Part shown: in pieces, positions 1 through 9,300 of the stretch
Numbering within the stretch: position 1 is the first letter of the stretch
How the letters are laid out: each line of letters starts with the position of its first letter
The notes under the pieces: model-generated
Seen by the model: the letters and a program-made list of their open reading frames with translations, nothing else
What the model was told of the DNA's origin: nothing
Databases searched by the model: none
Origin: a virus
IMG/VR virus record: IMGVR_UViG_3300042691_014285
Span: 1-64,000 of that record
Length of the DNA: 64,000 nt
Reading direction: 5' to 3' (one strand)
Translations under genes and position numbers: made by a program

Positions 1-1407
1 CTTAAGCTCTTGCTGAATATCAAATGATTGCCAACGGTCAAATGAAACCATTCCAATATTAAAACCTTGCCTTCTAAGGTTTTGAATCCATTGCTTAACC
101 TGAGAAAGATCAACTGGTCCTTCTGCTTTTGGTTCCCACCATGCTACTGCATCTACTACAACTATTGGTGCTATTTGTTCGTAATCTTTAATTACCTGAA
201 TATTTACCCACTTGTCTACGTGAGCAATTGCAACTGCACACTTGTCATGCTTTTGTGCAAGGTCAGCGTGAACGTAATAAATTTTATCTGGATCTGGTTT
301 AAAGTTTTCTGAAAACCTTCTAAAGCTGTCTACAGGATTAGTTAGTGTCATGCACTTAATAAGTTTATCTTTTTGTTTAAAGAAAGCATCTGATGCATAT
401 GTTGGCGTACACAAGAAACGCATCATTGCATCTCCAAGGTCTGTTAGAAATGCAATTTTAAAGTCATCAATCTTTCTTGTAGGATTGACATCCCACGTTG
501 GGCGCTTTAGTGCAAGCACCTTTGGAATCTTGTAAGACAAGATGTGATCTTCTTCCCATGCTATTTCAAAAGAATTGTCTGGATGATCTTCTGGTAAATC
601 TTCATTAATAATAAACTTATGTGTCTTGTCTACTATTTCTTTTTCAGCAATTACAGCATCATAACGCTGAGAAATAAAGTCTCCTGGATATCTGGGGAAC
701 GAAAGAAGAACTACCTTACCAAGGTCAGGGAAACGAGAATCTACGGTACCACGAAAAGCTTTATAGATATTATCAGCAGTCTTACCCTGCTCATTCCCTG
801 TGGCTACTTCAGATGCAAAACCAGAAATTTCATCAAGTACTGCCATAAAGAGGTTTAAACCTTCGTGTGATTCTCTTTCTGAGTGACCAGAGTAAACTGT
901 AATTGATTTATCAAACTCAATTGAGTCTGCTTTTGGGTAATACTTTCCTGCAAACCAAGGTGATCTTTCAATCTTTGATTTAAAACCTTTAAAGAAAACA
1001 TTCTTTGCTTGTTGAGCGTTAATCGCAACGTTGATAATATCAATAGCATCTCCAGCAGGCTTTCCATAATACATAGCAGGCTCTTTGAGGCATAGCATTT
1101 TATATACTACATATGCACAGGCTACTGTTGATACAAAGTCTTTTCCAGATCCCTTGCCAAGTTGCAAAATAATTTCATTCTTGGTATATTTTTTAAAGTA
1201 TGCTTCACCATCTTCACCACGAATGTCTACTACATCTTCTTTACGATAAATCTGGCTCATTGCCTCAACGATGTCATATTGAATATCAGACAGCGGTGGT
1301 TGCCCAAGATAGTCTGGAGACTCAACAAATGTCTTTGCATCAACAGGCTTCTCAATAAAATGATTTTCTTTTAGAACCTCAAAGAAATCATTGAACGTCG
1401 TGGACAA
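1..1407 (-). CDS. terL: Terminase large subunit (3' end outside window)
   Basis: ATPase-nuclease motor that packages phage DNA through the portal. I read 469 codons from a TTG start to the window edge, so the C-terminus is missing. Residues 84-91 (GKGSGKDF) fit a Walker A loop; VLDE ending at D192-E193 fits Walker B plus the catalytic Glu; HADLAQ with D382 fits the first acidic residue of the RNase H-like nuclease. TTG is the chosen start because an in-frame TGA lies three codons upstream and GAGGGAGAAG sits 9 nt before it as ribosome binding site. It overlaps the putative small subunit gene by 20 bp, as expected for a terS-terL pair. Confidence 0.9.
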   Translation of the reverse strand, partial: MSTTFNDFFEVLKENHFIEKPVDAKTFVESPDYLGQPPLSDIQYDIVEAMSQIYRKEDVVDIRGEDGEAYFKKYTKNEIILQLGKGSGKDFVSTVACAYVVYKMLCLKEPAMYYGKPAGDAIDIINVAINAQQAKNVFFKGFKSKIERSPWFAGKYYPKADSIEFDKSITVYSGHSERESHEGLNLFMAVLDEISGFASEVATGNEQGKTADNIYKAFRGTVDSRFPDLGKVVLLSFPRYPGDFISQRYDAVIAEKEIVDKTHKFIINEDLPEDHPDNSFEIAWEEDHILSYKIPKVLALKRPTWDVNPTRKIDDFKIAFLTDLGDAMMRFLCTPTYASDAFFKQKDKLIKCMTLTNPVDSFRRFSENFKPDPDKIYYVHADLAQKHDKCAVAIAHVDKWVNIQVIKDYEQIAPIVVVDAVAWWEPKAEGPVDLSQVKQWIQNLRRQGFNIGMVSFDRWQSFDIQQELK

Positions 1408-1924
1408 CTGTAATCACTTCTCCCTCTTTTGCAATAACCGAAAGTCTTTGCATAATAATATCTCTAATCTCTGGATGCTCTGATGCAATCTCTCTCAATA
1501 TTCCAACCAAAACTTCTTGACGGCGTTCAATTTCAACCATCTCTTCTGCAAGCTCTTTATTTTCAAGCAGTCCAGCTTTTTGTAGCATATCAATGCGCTT
1601 AGATTCAATATCCATTACAAGTTTAATTGCACCAGTTTTTGCACTAAGATTATTTGTCATTGATGCTTCATCAATAACCTCATATGACTTAAGTATAAGC
1701 TTGCTGTAGTGTGCATCTGCTCCAGCAAGTGCATCCTTAGCACGAGCACGAATTGCTGTATTGTTAGATGTTTTTTCTTTCCATTCGTCAATATATGCAA
1801 CTACTCGTGTTCTTGGAATTGCTAACTCTTTAGATATGGTTGTTGGATCACTACCTTTTAGGTATTCCCCAACAACATCATTCATTATATCAAGATGCTT
1901 AATTAACTCTTCCTCAGTTGACAT
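1388..1924 (-). CDS. terS: Putative terminase small subunit
   Basis: 178 residues, mostly predicted helix. Residues about 27-50 look like a helix-turn-helix of the kind terminase small subunits use to recognise packaging sites; the rest is helical and could oligomerise. The call rests mainly on position directly upstream of and overlapping the large subunit, plus size and the HTH. It could instead be another DNA-binding protein. It overlaps the upstream DUF3310 gene by 11 bp, so the genes are probably co-translated. Confidence 0.6.
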   Translation of the reverse strand: MSTEEELIKHLDIMNDVVGEYLKGSDPTTISKELAIPRTRVVAYIDEWKEKTSNNTAIRARAKDALAGADAHYSKLILKSYEVIDEASMTNNLSAKTGAIKLVMDIESKRIDMLQKAGLLENKELAEEMVEIERRQEVLVGILREIASEHPEIRDIIMQRLSVIAKEGEVITVVHDVQ

Positions 1925-2156
1925 ACTTTCCCTCTAACCTATTAATTTCATCTTTAATATAAAAGATTGCTTTTTCAAGATCTTGAATAGTCTTTGACTC
2001 ATCTTTTATGCCTGCTCTCCACAAATACTTAAAAGCATTGCCAATATTAAAATTACGATGACGAGTAATTTCTAAACATTCTACTCCAGAAGGGTCTGTT
2101 GTATAGTGTGAAGGATGATTTACTTGATCTACTGTAATATTTAGATTATCACTCAT
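1914..2156 (-). CDS. DUF3310 family protein
   Basis: 80 residues. The motif VNHPSHYT near the N-terminus, then GVECLEITRHRNFNIGNAFK and YLWRAG, followed by a helix of the DLEKAIFYI type, is the recognised pattern of DUF3310, a family common in phages and without established function (it is often annotated as nucleotide kinase-like). The ATG at 2156 is preferred over a longer upstream reading because GAGGAA sits 7-8 nt upstream and the ATGAGTGA overlap with the preceding gene matches the pattern used across this operon. Confidence 0.8.
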   Translation of the reverse strand: MSDNLNITVDQVNHPSHYTTDPSGVECLEITRHRNFNIGNAFKYLWRAGIKDESKTIQDLEKAIFYIKDEINRLEGKYVN

Positions 2157-2283
2157 AGTTTTTTTCCTCATCATCTTCCCAGTCAAATGCTTCTGGCATA
2201 CCCCTTAAAGATGTAGCAACAAAAGTTATTCCAACAGCTCCTGCAACTGCTAATCCAATTAAAAGTTTTTGCATTCTATTCAT
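2149..2283 (-). CDS. Small single-span membrane protein
   Basis: 44-residue ORF. Residues about 6-24 are a hydrophobic helix rich in Leu, Ala, Gly, Val and Ile after a short basic N-terminus; the C-terminal third is strongly acidic (WEDDEEKNYE). This fits a one-span inner membrane protein with an acidic tail. The start overlaps the preceding stop (CGATGA) and the end overlaps the DUF3310 start by 8 bp, which argues that it is translated. Function is unknown; a holin-like or superinfection-related role is only a possibility. Confidence 0.65.
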   Translation of the reverse strand: MNRMQKLLIGLAVAGAVGITFVATSLRGMPEAFDWEDDEEKNYE

Positions 2284-2438
2284 CGTCTGCTCTTTCTTAG
2301 TCCAAATTTTGCAAGGTAAACATATATTGTTTCAATACTGGCACCAGACTCTTTAGCAATTTCTTCTGGTGTTTTTTTATCAACAAGATATCGTTTCCTA
2401 AGCCAAACTTCATTTGTATATAGTTTACCAGCCATCAT
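2280..2438 (-). CDS. Small helix-turn-helix protein
   Basis: 52 residues. The segment TPEEIAKESGASIETIYVYL (residues 24-43) has the spacing of a helix-turn-helix, and the C-terminus is basic (RKSRR). The start ATG overlaps the upstream stop as ATGA, and the end overlaps the next gene as ATGA. It could be a small regulator of the replication/terminase operon. I know no family name for it. Confidence 0.65.
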   Translation of the reverse strand: MMAGKLYTNEVWLRKRYLVDKKTPEEIAKESGASIETIYVYLAKFGLRKSRR

Positions 2439-2617
2439 AGGTCCTTGTCAATCTTAATGACTGGCTCAAGCCTATCCCAGTGACCCTTTGGGCTTCCCTT
2501 ATATATTTGACCCGTTTCTCTATCAATTAGCAACCATTTAGTTGGAGCAAGTGTCCGCACAGTTAAAATAACATCTGCATCTTCCTCTTTAAATGTAAAT
2601 GCTTCTCTTTCACTCAT
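2435..2617 (-). CDS. Small hypothetical protein
   Basis: 60 residues from the ATG at 2617, which overlaps the end of the RuvC-like gene as ATGAGTGA (8 bp). A longer reading to 2707 would add a hydrophobic N-terminus but would overlap the RuvC-like gene by about 100 bp, including its acidic C-terminal active-site motif. I therefore prefer the short form. The protein looks like a small alpha/beta domain (ILTVRTL, TKWLLIDRETGQIYKG). Function is not recognised. Confidence 0.6.
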   Translation of the reverse strand: MSEREAFTFKEEDADVILTVRTLAPTKWLLIDRETGQIYKGSPKGHWDRLEPVIKIDKDL

Positions 2618-3179
2618 TATTGCCAACCGCCTTATCCCAATTATTGATAGACCAATGACCAATACCGCAAGCATCAGCCACGTCGTTGTCTGTAATGCTT
2701 CTATCATAGTTTATATTAATAAACTTAATAGTTCTTTCTTTTCTTAGGTTTCTTTCATAAGACTTATACCAGGAAACTGATTTGCCTGGGTTTTGAGATC
2801 TTATAAAAAGCTGTTCATCTTTAGATATTTTTTTGTTTCCAATATAGTTCTGCCATGTTATTGGAGAAACTCTTCCTATTTGTTTTGTCCCTGATTGTCC
2901 AGCTGCTCCAAGTATTGCTCCCTGAACTAATGCAAGATCTGCTGCAGTTTTAGGGCTATTCATAAACACGGTATGCTCAATAACTATTGCTTCAAAGCCA
3001 CCATGTATATCAATAAATGCCTTAACTTTTTTACCAGCATCCATAACTTTTTCATACGTATTTTTTCCTTCAAAAGTAATTTTTCCAACACTAATTATGC
3101 TTTTTGTAAAAGTATCAAACATTGCAAAAGCAAGGCTGTTTGTGCTAGCATCAATTGCACATATTTTTTTTGGTGTCAT
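2610..3179 (-). CDS. RuvC-like Holliday junction resolvase
   Basis: About 189 residues with an RNase H-like resolvase fold. CAIDAST near the N-terminus supplies D10, IVIEH near residue 68 supplies the glutamate, and ITDNDVADA near residues 163-171 supplies the C-terminal acidic pair, in the order expected for RuvC. It probably resolves branched DNA before packaging or during recombination. The ATG at 3179 is preceded by GGGGA; an alternative ATG at 3206 adds nine residues and overlaps the upstream gene. Neighbours are a zinc protein and recombination nucleases, which fits the role. Confidence 0.8.
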   Translation of the reverse strand: MTPKKICAIDASTNSLAFAMFDTFTKSIISVGKITFEGKNTYEKVMDAGKKVKAFIDIHGGFEAIVIEHTVFMNSPKTAADLALVQGAILGAAGQSGTKQIGRVSPITWQNYIGNKKISKDEQLFIRSQNPGKSVSWYKSYERNLRKERTIKFININYDRSITDNDVADACGIGHWSINNWDKAVGNNE

Positions 3180-3192
3180 CTCTAATCCCCAT

Positions 3193-3483
3193 TTATTCTT
3201 GACCATACTCAAAAAATCCTTTTATCTGTTTTAACATTTTGTCTACTGCTTTTTTACTAACATTACAATTTGAACAAAAACCAGAATCATTATAGATAGA
3301 AAGGGAGGTGTCGCATCCGCCTAAACATCTGCGATCCTTTCCCTTTCTTTTTTGTCTACGAGTAATCTGATATCTTTCATGAATTTTTTCTTTTGTAGCA
3401 AGGTCACGACATTCAAGGCTGCAGTAAATCTGATAACTGACCTTTGGATCAAACCTATTGTCACATCTACTACAAAGTTTCAC
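3193..3483 (-). CDS. Small cysteine-rich (zinc-binding) protein
   Basis: 96 residues with several Cys pairs: CSRC near residue 4, CSLEC near 21, CLGGC near 53 and CSNC near 70. These probably coordinate one or two zinc ions. The middle is very basic (RRQKRKGKDRR), so nucleic-acid binding is likely. GTG start at 3483, inside the end of the Cas4-like gene (14 bp overlap). HNH-type endonucleases have similar Cys pairs, but I see no HNH active-site motif. Function unknown. Confidence 0.65.
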   Translation of the reverse strand: MKLCSRCDNRFDPKVSYQIYCSLECRDLATKEKIHERYQITRRQKRKGKDRRCLGGCDTSLSIYNDSGFCSNCNVSKKAVDKMLKQIKGFFEYGQE

Positions 3484-4255
3484 TCAATTCCTCCAGAGAG
3501 GCTATCTTAACTACGCCTGCTCCTGCTTCGTCACATGCTTTTCTAATTGGACAGTTTTTGCAAACCTTTGAGTTTGCTCTGTAGTTCTTTGTTGGAAGTT
3601 CTTTAACTTCCCAAGACTTACGAACAACTCTCATCCATTCAAAAGCTTCATCAATCCACTTTCGGTAATGATCATTTACCTCAACTGGAATTACAAGAAG
3701 TTCGTGGTTGTTTTTATTTTCATAAATAAGAACACCCTTTGCTTTTTTAAGAATCTTCATGTAAATCAGTATCTGTACAACGTGACCCATCTTAGGCTTA
3801 CCTGTACGTTTACGATACTCAAACACTTCGTTATTGGTTGTCTTTACTTCAACAACAACCTCTTCGCCTTTCCAATTAATAAAGTTATCTACGTAACCAA
3901 AAATTGGAGGATCATCATTAAAAATCTTAAACTCTGAATCAATTGAAATACCAGAGTTTTTAAAAGCTTCCTCAATTCTTCCATGCGCCAGAGTTCCGTT
4001 GCTCATATTTGCAACAGCATATGGATCAGAGTTATCTTCAAAAATAGCACCCTCAAATGCAAGGTACCAGTATCTTGGACATTCTCCATGTCCGTATGCA
4101 ATAGTAGAAGGACCAAAAGTCTTCTTCTGTGTATGCTTAGGCTCACGCCCTACAAGATACCCTGCTTCAATAGCTTTTACAAGCTCTCTGGCATCAATAG
4201 CTGCTGGGGTCTCAACTTCTTTAATCATTATTTGCTTTAGTAAATTTTTTGTCAT
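3470..4255 (-). CDS. Cas4/RecB-like PD-(D/E)XK exonuclease with Fe-S cysteines
   Basis: 261 residues from the ATG at 4255, which has AAAGGA six nt upstream; a longer frame overlaps the upstream gene and is rejected. The RecB/Cas4 nuclease motifs occur in order: H91 in LAHGR, D123 in GYVDN, E136-V-K138 in VVEVKTT and Q161-x3-Y165. C59 together with C232, C235 and C241 makes the one-plus-three cysteine pattern that holds a 4Fe-4S cluster in Cas4 and AddB. The likely activity is 5'-3' DNA end resection in phage recombination. There is no Cas1/Cas2 or repeat array nearby, so a CRISPR role is not supported. Confidence 0.88.
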   Translation of the reverse strand: MTKNLLKQIMIKEVETPAAIDARELVKAIEAGYLVGREPKHTQKKTFGPSTIAYGHGECPRYWYLAFEGAIFEDNSDPYAVANMSNGTLAHGRIEEAFKNSGISIDSEFKIFNDDPPIFGYVDNFINWKGEEVVVEVKTTNNEVFEYRKRTGKPKMGHVVQILIYMKILKKAKGVLIYENKNNHELLVIPVEVNDHYRKWIDEAFEWMRVVRKSWEVKELPTKNYRANSKVCKNCPIRKACDEAGAGVVKIASLEELSETL

Positions 4256-4275
4256 TTCATTCCTTTGTTTATATA

Positions 4276-4284
4276 AGTATACCA
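4276..4284 (-). promoter_or_regulatory. Extended -10 promoter motif
   Basis: Minus strand reads TGGTATACT just after the stop of the upstream gene and about 20 nt before the ATG of the Cas4-like nuclease; the gap also holds its ribosome binding site. No clear -35 is visible. Confidence 0.5.
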
Positions 4285-4286
4285 GG

Positions 4287-4595
4287 TTAGCGCATAATGT
4301 ATTTGAGTGCTGATACCAAGTTGTTGATTGATTCTGCTGCCGTGTAATAAATGTTCTTCTTTGCCCTGTCATTTTTGTCAACATTTGCCATCCAGGTTGC
4401 CTTGAATGCCATCTTTGCTGCAATTGCCTGAAGTCTAACAATCTCTATAGTTGCCACATTAAGAGGAATATCAGGCTTAATAATGATCTTAGCAATAAAT
4501 GTCAAGGCTGCCGTCAACTCCTCATCTTTCATATAGTCTGCTATTTCAGATAATCCATCTACCATTTCTATCGTTGTTTGTTGTTGTTCACTCAT
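4287..4595 (-). CDS. Hypothetical helical protein
   Basis: 102 residues, almost all predicted helix, with no Cys and no catalytic motif I recognise. Its ATG overlaps the stop of the preceding nuclease gene by 8 bp (ATGAGTGA), so it is co-translated with the recombination genes and may act with them. Function unknown. Confidence 0.65.
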   Translation of the reverse strand: MSEQQQTTIEMVDGLSEIADYMKDEELTAALTFIAKIIIKPDIPLNVATIEIVRLQAIAAKMAFKATWMANVDKNDRAKKNIYYTAAESINNLVSALKYIMR

Positions 4596-4878
4596 ATTCT
4601 TCTCCTGTCATCTGCTCTATTATTTCAAACTCAGTTATCATCAATCGTACCTTTGAATTTCCATCACCAAGTACTACGAGTATTGCTGGATCGTTGCCAT
4701 TTCTTATAGCATCTGTAACAGCCTTAGCCCAAACATCTTTATTTAAAGTAAAAGATTTAGAGCATTCTTTAAAATCTACAGTAAAGTTTTTCCAAGTAGC
4801 ATCACCCTTGTGTGTGTTGCGACCAGAGTTCTTGTGCTGCTTGGCACCGATTCTTTTACTTTCCGATCTTTCGCTCAA
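4588..4878 (-). CDS. Putative small PD-(D/E)XK nuclease / resolvase-like
   Basis: 96 residues. The pattern SGR..HKGD followed by FTVDFKEC and KSFTL, then NDPAILVVLGDG, resembles small phage restriction-like nucleases often labelled Holliday junction resolvase: GD supplies one acid, D-F-K forms the (D/E)xK pair, and the later hydrophobic strand completes the fold. TTG start with AAGGA six nt upstream; it overlaps the upstream zinc-protein gene by 23 bp. Position next to recA and the Cas4-like gene fits recombination. Assignment is by motif only. Confidence 0.6.
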   Translation of the reverse strand: MSERSESKRIGAKQHKNSGRNTHKGDATWKNFTVDFKECSKSFTLNKDVWAKAVTDAIRNGNDPAILVVLGDGNSKVRLMITEFEIIEQMTGEEYE

Positions 4879-5038
4879 AGTCTTTCCTTGTCATTATAAG
4901 TGGAACCTTAGATAAATGTTTTTGACTACAAAGCCATGTAAGGTCTGCACTATCTAACCAAAGCCTTAAAGATGTAACTTCTTCGCTACATTTTTTACAT
5001 GGAAACTTTCCAGGAAATACTTTAAATTTTTCAGACAT
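4856..5038 (-). CDS. Small zinc-ribbon-like protein
   Basis: 60 residues with CKKC at 14-17 and a later C37 and H41, giving a possible CxxC...CxxxH zinc site. ATG overlaps the recA stop as ATGTCTGA (8 bp). It could be a nucleic-acid-binding accessory of the recombination cluster. No family recognised. Confidence 0.6.
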   Translation of the reverse strand: MSEKFKVFPGKFPCKKCSEEVTSLRLWLDSADLTWLCSQKHLSKVPLIMTRKDFERKIGK

Positions 5039-6044
5039 TTAGAATTTTATTCTTTATTGTCTCTTGAAGATCTAGGTCTTCTCTTACCCTGTTTACAAAA
5101 CCATCACGACCCTGTACTTTTGAACCGTCTGGCAATACATACCAAGCTCCAGTGCGTTCTACTATGCCCATCATTTCAGCCGTATCAACAAGATCACCAA
5201 TGCTATCAATACCAACATTATCTCCCCTGAAATAAAAGTCATACTCGCCAGACTGAAAGCCAGGAGAAGTCTTAGAAAATTGGAGTTCCCAGCGAATCTT
5301 GCGACCAACTTTTTCTTCAATGAGTTTATCTCCAACATGAATCTTGCCTTTAATTGCTTGATTGTCGGATTCCGATGAAAATAATTTAATAACAGTAGAA
5401 GAATAGAACTTAGTAGCTTGACCACCAGTAGGCTGCTGGCTAGTATACATAGCACTAATGTTGTTACGAGACTGACTAATAAGAACAAGCATTGTAGGCT
5501 TAACCTTATTGTTAGCATAGTTAAGCATTTTCCAAGCGTTGCTAAAGTCTCTAGACTCTGCACCAATTTGTTTGGTATTTTCAAGTTGTTTAAGTTCATC
5601 TGAGTCCTTTTCAAAATAGATTGCTGGTAATAAAGAAGTTATAGAATCAATAACAATAATATCAACTCCTGCATTCATAAGATTAGTTCCAACATCAACC
5701 ATCTCATTAATTGTACGACATTGAGAAACAATAAGCTTTGAAGAGTCTACGCCAAGTCCTTCTGCCCACTTTTTGTCATATGACATTTCAGCATCAATCC
5801 ATGCACAGATCTTTCCTTCCTTCTGTGCTAGACCTATCATCTGAAGGCATAGAGAGGACTTTGCAGAGGACTTAGAGCCCCATACCAGTACTTGGCGACC
5901 ATAAGGTAGACCACCGTTTAGAGCACGGTTTAAACCAAAACTAGGTGTCTCTGCATACTGTGTTGCTGGGATAGTATCTCCAGCCATTACTGTCTTTCTA
6001 AGCTTTGGACTAAGCTGAGCCAATACTTCTTCTACTGTTAGCAT
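5031..6044 (-). CDS. recA: RecA-like recombinase
   Basis: 337 residues, close to bacterial RecA in length. GSKSSAKSS (residues 56-64) is the Walker A loop and VDIIVIDS near residue 130 is Walker B; the downstream Gln- and Arg-rich segments and the SQSR motif fit the DNA-binding loop region. It would catalyse ATP-dependent strand exchange for phage recombination or repair. ATG overlaps the MazG stop (TAATG). The Cas4-like nuclease and RuvC-like resolvase downstream complete a plausible resection, pairing and resolution set. Confidence 0.92.
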   Translation of the reverse strand: MLTVEEVLAQLSPKLRKTVMAGDTIPATQYAETPSFGLNRALNGGLPYGRQVLVWGSKSSAKSSLCLQMIGLAQKEGKICAWIDAEMSYDKKWAEGLGVDSSKLIVSQCRTINEMVDVGTNLMNAGVDIIVIDSITSLLPAIYFEKDSDELKQLENTKQIGAESRDFSNAWKMLNYANNKVKPTMLVLISQSRNNISAMYTSQQPTGGQATKFYSSTVIKLFSSESDNQAIKGKIHVGDKLIEEKVGRKIRWELQFSKTSPGFQSGEYDFYFRGDNVGIDSIGDLVDTAEMMGIVERTGAWYVLPDGSKVQGRDGFVNRVREDLDLQETIKNKILNV

Positions 6045-6373
6045 TAGAATCGTACCCCATGCTTCTTTGGTCTATCTTGATTTTTTTCCATCTTTTGTTT
6101 GACTGCAGAGTCTAATGATTTAGTTACATACCCTGCTTTTAGCATACCTGCATAAAGATCCAGAGTGCGGATAATAATATCTGCAAACTCATCCGACAGC
6201 TGGCTTGGCTCCATGTCTTTTCTTAGTGCTTCCATTGCTTCAACAACTTCAGACACAATCATCATCATTTGTTTTGTCACAAAGATTTCATCTGCTGGTC
6301 TATCCCAAAATCCTTTTTCTACTGCATTTGCATGTATCTTCTCTGCTAAAACATCAAACACTTTCCACCTCAT
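6044..6373 (-). CDS. MazG-like nucleotide pyrophosphohydrolase
   Basis: 109 residues, all helical. The metal-binding pattern EVVEAMEAL near residue 42 and DEFADIIIRTLD near residue 61 is the ExxE...ExxD signature of MazG-type NTP pyrophosphatases, which clear abnormal nucleotides or alter nucleotide pools. It overlaps the DnaE end by 20 bp. A GTG at 6361, preceded by GAGGTGG and giving the 8-bp overlap common here, is an alternative start. Confidence 0.8.
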   Translation of the reverse strand: MRWKVFDVLAEKIHANAVEKGFWDRPADEIFVTKQMMMIVSEVVEAMEALRKDMEPSQLSDEFADIIIRTLDLYAGMLKAGYVTKSLDSAVKQKMEKNQDRPKKHGVRF

Positions 6374-9300
6374 TCATTGTAACTGTTCCATCCTTTGTTT
6401 TTCCAAAATCAAATTTATATACATTTCCTTCTTCAATCTTCATGTAAGCTTTTGCAAACTGCATTGGAAATACAACAATAGAGTGCATCTCTCTTCCAGC
6501 ATCTGCAACTACCAGTGAGGCCATCTTCTTCCCAGCCTTGGTTACTCTTGGCTTAAAAGAAACAACAAAGTGCTCTCCTTCTTTGTAAGGCAACATTTTA
6601 TAATTTAAGAACTTTACTAAGGAACTCTTAGATCCTTTTATTTCGTCAGCAGGTACTGCAGACACAATCCTATTGTCACTTGCAAGAATAAGATAAGTAC
6701 GACCACTCTCAATATTGGTATTCTCGTCATCAAATACACCGACGCTGCCAGTTTTGTCCAAAATTTCAACTCGTGACCATCCCGTTCCTCGCTTAATTGA
6801 TTTTACCATACCCAACAATACAAAAGATCCAGTCTCTTCATACTCTTCAACATCATCAATATATGCATAATAGTGTTGAGGTATAGATGTATTGAACTCA
6901 GGTAGGTTTAAATACTCGTAAAGGTTTTCTTTAACTTCCGCTGGGTTTGCTGGATTATCTGGAAATGTAAGTGCACCAATGCATCTCATTGCCTGCAAAG
7001 CACGACTGTTTACTCCGTTTCCTTTTGTAAAGGTAAACTCTTCAAGCTCTTTATATGAACCAAAAGGTCGTGCTGCAAGATATCTCTCTGCAATTTTATC
7101 AGATATGAACTTGATAGCTGTGAGTCCAAACCTAATACCCTTACCCTCAATTTTAAAATCAATATCCGAATCGTTAATGTGAGGTAGCTTAATGCTAATC
7201 CCCATTCTCTTTGCTTCAATAAGGTACTCAGTTCTTCCATCTTTATCCTTTTCATTTTTAAGTAGTGCAAACATAAACTCTAATGGATAATGATACTTTA
7301 ACCATGCTGTCCAATAAGATAGTGTTGAGTATGCCACTGCGTGAGACTTGTTAAATGAGTACCCTGCGTGGGCCTCAAAGTCATGCCACAGATCTAGTGC
7401 ATCATTTGGCGAAAGATATTGCGAAGCACCTTTAACAAACTGATCTTTGAAGACATCAAATTCTTTAGCATCTTTTTTCTTTCCAATGATTTTTCTAACT
7501 TTATCTGCTTCCGACATGGACATACCGCCAAGCTGTACGCATGCTTGCATAACTTGTTCCTGGTAAAGAATACAACCATATGTTTCCTCCGTAAATGCTT
7601 TCATAACTTGATGCTTATAATCAATATTTTCTCTTCCATGCTTTCGTGCAATATAAGACTTACCAATTGTATTCATAGCACCAGGACGAACAAGTGCATT
7701 TGATGCAGCAAGTTCTGATAGGTTTTTAACACGCATCTTAATTAAAAGGTTTGTGTATGGTGCTGCTTCACACTGAAACACACCCTTAGTGTATCCATCA
7801 GATAACATGTTATAAACGTTTGCATCATCCATATCAATCTTTAGTAGATCAATCTTAGTACCTTCACGCTCTTTAATAATGTCAATGCAGTCCTTAAGAA
7901 CACTCAAAGTCTTTAGTCCAAGTGCATCAATCTTAATCAAACCAATGTTTTCTGCTTCGCCCATGTCTACTGCCACTACTGGAATGCGTTCATCTTGTCC
8001 AGTTACTGAACGTGTTTCCAGCGGTGCATATCTAAAAATTGGGTCTTTACTTGTTACAACTCCTGCTGCGTGAATTCCAGTACCACGGATTCTTCCACGA
8101 AGCTGATCTCCGTAACGCTCTACTTCTGGATACTTTTCTCTGAACCACAAAGTATTCTTAGAGTTACAGTAATCATCCCATGTATCAACAACCTTTAAAA
8201 CCTTATTGACATCAGGCAACGGTATGTTTAAACATCTTGCAACATCTCGCACAACACCCTTATCCTTGAACTGCAAGAATGTAGCAATAGATGCAACGTG
8301 ACGGTACTGACGAACTAAATAATCCTTTACTTCATCACGACGAGTATCTTGAATATCTGAGTCAATATCAGGGAAGTCATTACGGTCTGGGTTAATAAAA
8401 CGGAAGAACAGCAACCCATGCTTTATGGGATCAATATCTGTGATACCAAGTGCATAGCACAGTAGGGAACCAGCAGCAGATCCACGACCTGGGCCCACCA
8501 TAATGCCTTCACTCTTTGCCCAGTTAAGCATGTTGCGGACAACTAAAAAGTATGGTCCAAAGTTTTTCTCACCAATTATTTTTAGTTCTTCATCAAGTCT
8601 TTCAAGATACTCTTCATTCTTTTCAAGTTTACGTTCTTTTAATCCTTCAATAGCTAGATTCTTAAGCTCTTCCATAGGCTTCTTGTACTGAACTGGAAGC
8701 AAGTCTAGATGCTCTTTAATATCATAGCCTTCAACCTTATCAGAAATTTCATTTGTTGATACAAACATATCTTCACGATCAATGCCTTGCTTAAGCATTG
8801 CCTCTTTCATCTCTTTATATGAAAGAAGATGAATGTCAAACTTATTAAAACTCATTATGCGATCTGCGCCATAAAGATAATCAAGGCGATCCATAAAAGA
8901 TGCATGCTTTTTTGACTTATCATAGCTTACATCTTTTTGTAACTTGGCATGAGTATTTAGAAGAAGCATTAGCTCCTGTACTTCTTTTTGACTTGTGTCA
9001 GAGTGATGACAGTCTGGTGTTACAACAATTTTTACCTTTGCTACATCAGCAAGTTCAATAATCCCCTTGTTAACTTCAGGAGGGTTGTGTGGCATGACTT
9101 CAATATAGTAATCATCACCAAATTCTTTTTTAAACCACTGTATATGTTTCTTTGCTGTTGCAAGTTCACCCAACTCAACAGCCTTTGCAATCCATCCACT
9201 AAGACATGCGGATGTTACAATAATTCCTTCTTTGTATTTTGCAAGTGTTTCAAAATCAAACCTTGGCTTACTAAAGAAACCATCTGTCCAAGCAATCTCA

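Noticed and set aside
3470-4255. Cas4 as part of a phage CRISPR system
   Set aside because: No repeat array or other cas gene in the window; the RecA and RuvC-like neighbours fit recombination.
3999-4313. Plus-strand frames opposite the Cas4-like gene
   Set aside because: No promoter or ribosome site, and the opposite strand carries complete nuclease motifs.
5171-5614. Minus-strand frame inside recA
   Set aside because: Leu/Ser-rich shadow of recA in another frame; Walker A and B of RecA occupy the same DNA.
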